Translations under genes and position numbers: made by a program
From: Gammaproteobacteria bacterium
GTDB taxonomy: Bacteria; Pseudomonadota; Gammaproteobacteria; Cardiobacteriales; Wohlfahrtiimonadaceae
Direction: 5' to 3'
DNA length: 15,095 nucleotides
Assembly: GCA_003864535.1 (NCBI GenBank)
Contig: BHEQ01000020.1
Coordinates: 1 to 15,095 of the forward strand
Part shown: positions 12,171 through 15,095 of the stretch, piece by piece
Position numbering within the stretch: the first letter of the stretch is position 1
How the letters are laid out: each line of letters opens with the position of its first letter
Notes under the pieces: model-generated
Databases searched by the model: none
Told to the model about the DNA's origin: nothing
What the model saw: only the letters and a program-made list of their open reading frames with translations

Positions 12171-13271
12171 TTAAATATCCTTTTGAGCCAAATCAATTGC
12201 TTGCTTTAGAATATTAATTACAGTGTCCGCACCTGCGCGCATCGGATTAATCCTGATTGTATATTCTAATAAGCTTGGATCATTCGCTAAAAATGTCCCT
12301 GATAATTTATAAAACATCGGCATAAATTCATATTTAGATTCAGCCCCAACAGGGCAATTAGTTGCGCCAAATTCGATAGATTTTAAAATAACTTGCGCTG
12401 CGATGGGGCTTGATAATTTAACTAGAATATTTTTAGATTGTGAGTTTGAAATAATCGCCTCAGAAACCTCAGGTATTTCCCCATTAGATAATCGCGCGCA
12501 CACCGCATCAACAACTGAAGATTGAATTGCAAAGGCAACTGGGGTATAAATAATTTGGCGTAAAGCCTCCATTGCTTGCCAACCTTGAACTTGAGATCCA
12601 CCTGAATAATTAAACTCTTTAATTTTATCAATCGTTGCGTGATCTCCAATAACGCAGCCAATATCTTCAGGACCTAACATTTTAAAGCAGGAAAAAGTGC
12701 TCACATCCGCGCCTAATTCTATGCCTATTTTATCAACTTTATTAACCACATAATTATCATCAACAATGGTTTTAATTCCATGTTCTTTAAATACTTTAAT
12801 AACAGTTGCAAGGTCATATTTATCATCCATCTTTTGGCGTGAATGCTGCAATAATGCCACTTTAACTTTAGGATTAGCTATGATTATACTTTTAATATTA
12901 TCATTATCATGAAAATCACAAGAAATTGCTGTTAAATTCATGGAGTTTATAGTTGTCGCTGTCGTTGGATAAATCGGCGCATTATGCACAAATAAAGCAG
13001 ATCCTGCGGCAACATTTGCCATTAAAGCATAGCGAATCGCTTGCGTGCCAGAGCCTACGATCATTTGGCAAGCACAAGCATTAAAAAGAGCTGCGTATAC
13101 TTGTTCAACTTTATGTGTGGTTTTCGGCTTTTTAAAGATTGGATGAATTCCAACATCACCTAAATTAAATATAGAATTATCTTTAAAAAAATGCGCAATC
13201 GTATCAACAATCTTAAATTGTTTCGCAATCGCTTGCTCAAGCGTAATTTGAGCTAAAGGATAGGCTTGCAT
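12171..13271 (-). CDS. yhfS: YhfS-like PLP-dependent enzyme (fold type I)
   Basis: This matches E. coli YhfS, an aminotransferase-like PLP enzyme of unknown substrate. The 366-residue product shows GSGTQAIRYAL (73-83), VHNAPIYPTT (95-104), the cofactor aspartate region IVDDNYVV (169-176) and the likely PLP lysine Lys197 in STFSCFKMLGPEDIG. GGSQVQGWQAMEALR and GAESKYEFMPMFYKLSGTF follow, all near-identical in form to YhfS. A TTG at 13277 could extend it by two residues, but GGAG would lie only 1 nt upstream; ATG at 13271 has it 7 nt away and matches the E. coli N-terminus. It begins 2 nt after the php stop, so the pair is coupled. The reaction is unknown. Confidence 0.92.
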   Translation of the reverse strand: MQAYPLAQITLEQAIAKQFKIVDTIAHFFKDNSIFNLGDVGIHPIFKKPKTTHKVEQVYAALFNACACQMIVGSGTQAIRYALMANVAAGSALFVHNAPIYPTTATTINSMNLTAISCDFHDNDNIKSIIIANPKVKVALLQHSRQKMDDKYDLATVIKVFKEHGIKTIVDDNYVVNKVDKIGIELGADVSTFSCFKMLGPEDIGCVIGDHATIDKIKEFNYSGGSQVQGWQAMEALRQIIYTPVAFAIQSSVVDAVCARLSNGEIPEVSEAIISNSQSKNILVKLSSPIAAQVILKSIEFGATNCPVGAESKYEFMPMFYKLSGTFLANDPSLLEYTIRINPMRAGADTVINILKQAIDLAQKDI

Positions 13272-13273
13272 GT

Positions 13274-14155
13274 TCAAACTCCTATGTTAAAAATACGTGT
13301 TGGATTATCAAGCATTAATGTTGTCGTTATATCAGCCCCAAACCGTGCGTTAACTTTGGGTAAAAAACTCTCGATAAGATAGGTATAACCAATCCCGCCA
13401 GCTGCTTTTAATTGTGAATTATTCGTGATATCCACCGAGAGCATCACTTGCTGAATATGCCCATGTTTAATGATCTCCTCTAAGTAATCAAGCCGTATAT
13501 TATCTGGTTGATAATTTTCTTTACCAACCGTATCAAATCCTATGTTAACCCCAGATTCTAAGATTTTAAGAATATGTTTGATATCATGGCAAAGATCAAT
13601 ATGGCTTAAAACACAATGAGATAAATCTATATTATGACTTTTAAAAATCTCAATTTGCTCAAGCCCCATTGTTGCTAAAGTTGTATGGGTTACTAGCGGT
13701 AGCTGCGTTTGTTTATGCGCTTCACAGCAGATATTAAATAAACGTTTCTCAGCAGGACTTATATAATCATGCGATGAGCCAAACTCGCCAATAATCTTAG
13801 CTTTACGCGTACTTCTTGGAAGAGATTCATCAAGATACATCATTCCAAGATTGATCTCATCACAAAGGATTTGAATAAGCTGCGCATCTGTTTTGGTATA
13901 AAAATAAGCAGGCAAGAAAGGCTCTTTGTAAAAACCTGTACTCATCCAAACCTCGATAGAAGTCTCGCGCTCTAAGCGTTCAATAAAAGCCAGATCACGC
14001 CCCATCCCAAGATTAGAAACTTCCATAATCTTATTGACACCTAAAGATTTAAGTGTTTGTAATTCTTGGGCAATCTCAGTATAAAGATCAAGCTTGCGCT
14101 CAGGACGTTCTTTGGTTGCAAGATCAAGTTTTAAGTGTTCATGGCAAAAAATCAT
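13274..14155 (-). CDS. php: Phosphotriesterase-homology amidohydrolase (Php)
   Basis: This belongs to the amidohydrolase superfamily and is a homologue of E. coli Php. It is a binuclear metal hydrolase whose relatives act on lactones or phosphoesters. The 293-residue protein has the metal pattern His5-x-His7 (CHEHL), Glu124 in IGEFG as the likely bridging ligand, His157 (VTHTT), His185 (LSHID) and Asp242 (SVDIT). A Glu in place of the carboxylated Lys of classical phosphotriesterase is typical of the Php group. ATG at 14155 has AAAGGA 7 nt upstream. It starts a three-gene run with yhfS and yhfX behind a repeat-rich control region. Its substrate in the yhf pathway is unknown. Confidence 0.92.
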   Translation of the reverse strand: MIFCHEHLKLDLATKERPERKLDLYTEIAQELQTLKSLGVNKIMEVSNLGMGRDLAFIERLERETSIEVWMSTGFYKEPFLPAYFYTKTDAQLIQILCDEINLGMMYLDESLPRSTRKAKIIGEFGSSHDYISPAEKRLFNICCEAHKQTQLPLVTHTTLATMGLEQIEIFKSHNIDLSHCVLSHIDLCHDIKHILKILESGVNIGFDTVGKENYQPDNIRLDYLEEIIKHGHIQQVMLSVDITNNSQLKAAGGIGYTYLIESFLPKVNARFGADITTTLMLDNPTRIFNIGV

Positions 14156-14181
14156 ATGATTGTCCTTTGATGTTTATTGCT

Positions 14182-14341
14182 GAGTTCGTCTAGAACTCGT
14201 TTAAAAGAACTGTCTAAATTTCACAAATATTATATATTATATATCATTATATTAATTTTATAATCAACATATAAAATATAGGCTGGTTCGTCTAAAGTTG
14301 GTCTAAGCTCGTCTAAGTTGCATTATTTTATAATTTAGACC
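14182..14341. promoter_or_regulatory. Two clusters of GTCTAA-type repeats flanking an AT-rich core (candidate operator)
   Basis: On the plus strand GTCTAA occurs at 14290, 14301 and 14311, steps of 11 and 10 bp, with an inverted TTAGAC at 14335-14340. GGTCTAA (14300-14306) and TTAGACC (14335-14341) are exact inverses. A second cluster near php has GTCTAG at 14188, GTTTAA at 14199 and GTCTAA at 14212. The first of these lies inside a perfect dyad, GAGTTC-GTCTA-GAACTC (14182-14198). About 70 bp of nearly pure A/T lie between the clusters and hold several TATAAT-like strings. Helical spacing suggests cooperative binding of a regulator controlling php-yhfS-yhfX. The protein is not in the window. 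Confidence 0.55.
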
Positions 14342-14355
14342 AGATTTTATTTTTT

Positions 14356-15095
14356 TTAATACAAACCCAAAACATATAAAATATTAACAAAAATACCGAG
14401 GCTGATTGCGGCGATTGGCCCGATTGCCATCTCGACAAGTGGTTTTTTAGAAACTTTATTGAGTAGATAAAATCCTGCAACCCAGAAAAATCCAAGCTGT
14501 GGTGATATTGCTTGTGCTGCCATCGCGCCACCAATTAATAAGGCAATTTCTAGTACTTTAGTCGTGCAGGCGCGAATATGATCACCACAAGCTTTAACGC
14601 CTGGGAATTTATCTAAAAATATAGCTAATTGACTTAGAATAAGAACCTCGCAAGCAATCGTTGCAAAGCCTGCAATAAATGCCAAAATTGGAGTTAATGC
14701 GCCAAAGCGATCTCCTAAAAATCCTGTTGAGATAAAAATACCTGCAACAAAAACAAACTTCATGCCCGCGGGTGAATATAAACCTGTCGTAATTGCGGTT
14801 GTGCCAACGAGAGATAAAAATCCAATTGCGACTGCTGTAGCTGCAATTCCAGCTTCTAAGTACTTTTGCTGAGAAAGTAGGTTTAGAGACACAGGATCGC
14901 CAGCAATTAGGCCTAAAGAGGTGCACGCAGCAATCAGCCCACCTGTAATCCCAAAGAGCCACCAACTTTTTCGGATTCCTTGAACGCGCGTTGCAAATAA
15001 ATTAAGCAGCATTGCATTATTGCCTTGTTGTTTATGGCTTTTATCCATAATAGCCAGACCAAGCATAATTATCATCCCAACCATAATCGCCATAC
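14356..15095 (-). CDS. yhfT: YhfT-like membrane protein, C-terminal part
   Basis: The frame is open to the right edge, so the N-terminal portion is missing. The 246 codons present match the C-terminal part of E. coli YhfT (about 434 residues), an inner-membrane protein presumed to transport the substrate of the yhf pathway. There are about six or seven hydrophobic segments. Landmarks are TAITTGLYSPAGMKFVFVAG, the loop DKFPGVKACGDHIRACTTKVLEIALL and the end NILYVLGLY, each close to YhfT. The stop lies 200 bp before php, a wider gap than elsewhere in the block. In E. coli yhfU lies just upstream of yhfT; it would be outside this window. Confidence 0.9.
   Translation of the reverse strand, partial: MAIMVGMIIMLGLAIMDKSHKQQGNNAMLLNLFATRVQGIRKSWWLFGITGGLIAACTSLGLIAGDPVSLNLLSQQKYLEAGIAATAVAIGFLSLVGTTAITTGLYSPAGMKFVFVAGIFISTGFLGDRFGALTPILAFIAGFATIACEVLILSQLAIFLDKFPGVKACGDHIRACTTKVLEIALLIGGAMAAQAISPQLGFFWVAGFYLLNKVSKKPLVEMAIGPIAAISLGIFVNILYVLGLY

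Noticed and set aside
13272..13277. TTG start for yhfS overlapping php by 4 bp
   Set aside because: GGAG would be only 1 nt away; ATG at 13271 has a 7-nt spacing and matches the E. coli YhfS N-terminus.

Overview
The window comes from an AT-rich proteobacterial chromosome, most likely a gammaproteobacterium. It carries a TonB-ExbB-ExbD set, so the cell is Gram-negative with an outer membrane. It also carries close relatives of the Escherichia coli yhf genes and of E. coli FdrA, and a canonical FNR half-site pair. The genus cannot be fixed by eye. All genes that can be supported lie on the minus strand, so the window reads right to left.

Right end (about 14.1-15.1 kb, continuing to 11.0 kb): part of a yhf-type operon. 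It holds the 3' part of yhfT (membrane protein), php (phosphotriesterase-homology amidohydrolase), yhfS (fold-type I PLP enzyme) and yhfX (alanine-racemase-fold PLP enzyme). The last three are packed 2 nt apart. A 200-bp AT-rich gap between yhfT and php carries two clusters of short GTCTAA-type repeats that look like an operator. The function of this pathway is unknown in E. coli as well.

Middle (8.7-11.0 kb): tonB-exbB-exbD, the energy transducer for outer-membrane uptake, with its own promoter and a strong downstream hairpin terminator. TonB has blocks of acidic, Glu-Pro and Lys-Pro sequence; the Lys-Pro block is encoded by ten tandem TTAGGY hexamers.

Left half (0.4-8.45 kb): one apparent catabolic operon. 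In transcription order it holds a GntR/FCD regulator, an NCS2-type permease, a stand-alone protein related to the C-terminal domain of allophanate hydrolase, a biuret-hydrolase-like cysteine hydrolase, FdrA, a DUF1116 protein and carbamate kinase. The upstream region carries a nested four-half-site palindrome and a perfect FNR box. FdrA and DUF1116 proteins are subunits of the E. coli carbamoyltransferase that phosphorolyses oxalurate, and carbamate kinase turns carbamoyl phosphate into ATP. The inferred role is therefore uptake of a ureide or biuret-like compound, deamination, phosphorolytic release of carbamoyl phosphate, and ATP formation, probably under low oxygen. This is the strongest candidate for an undescribed pathway in the window; its substrate is inferred and not proven.

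A dispersed hairpin repeat occurs as two 121-bp full copies (6 differences between them), one decayed copy, one miniature and two short fragments. All are intergenic, and one full copy overlaps a stop codon. The left 421 bp contain only this repeat, a terminator, a truncated hairpin module, and a possible promoter with the first codons of a gene that runs off the left edge.
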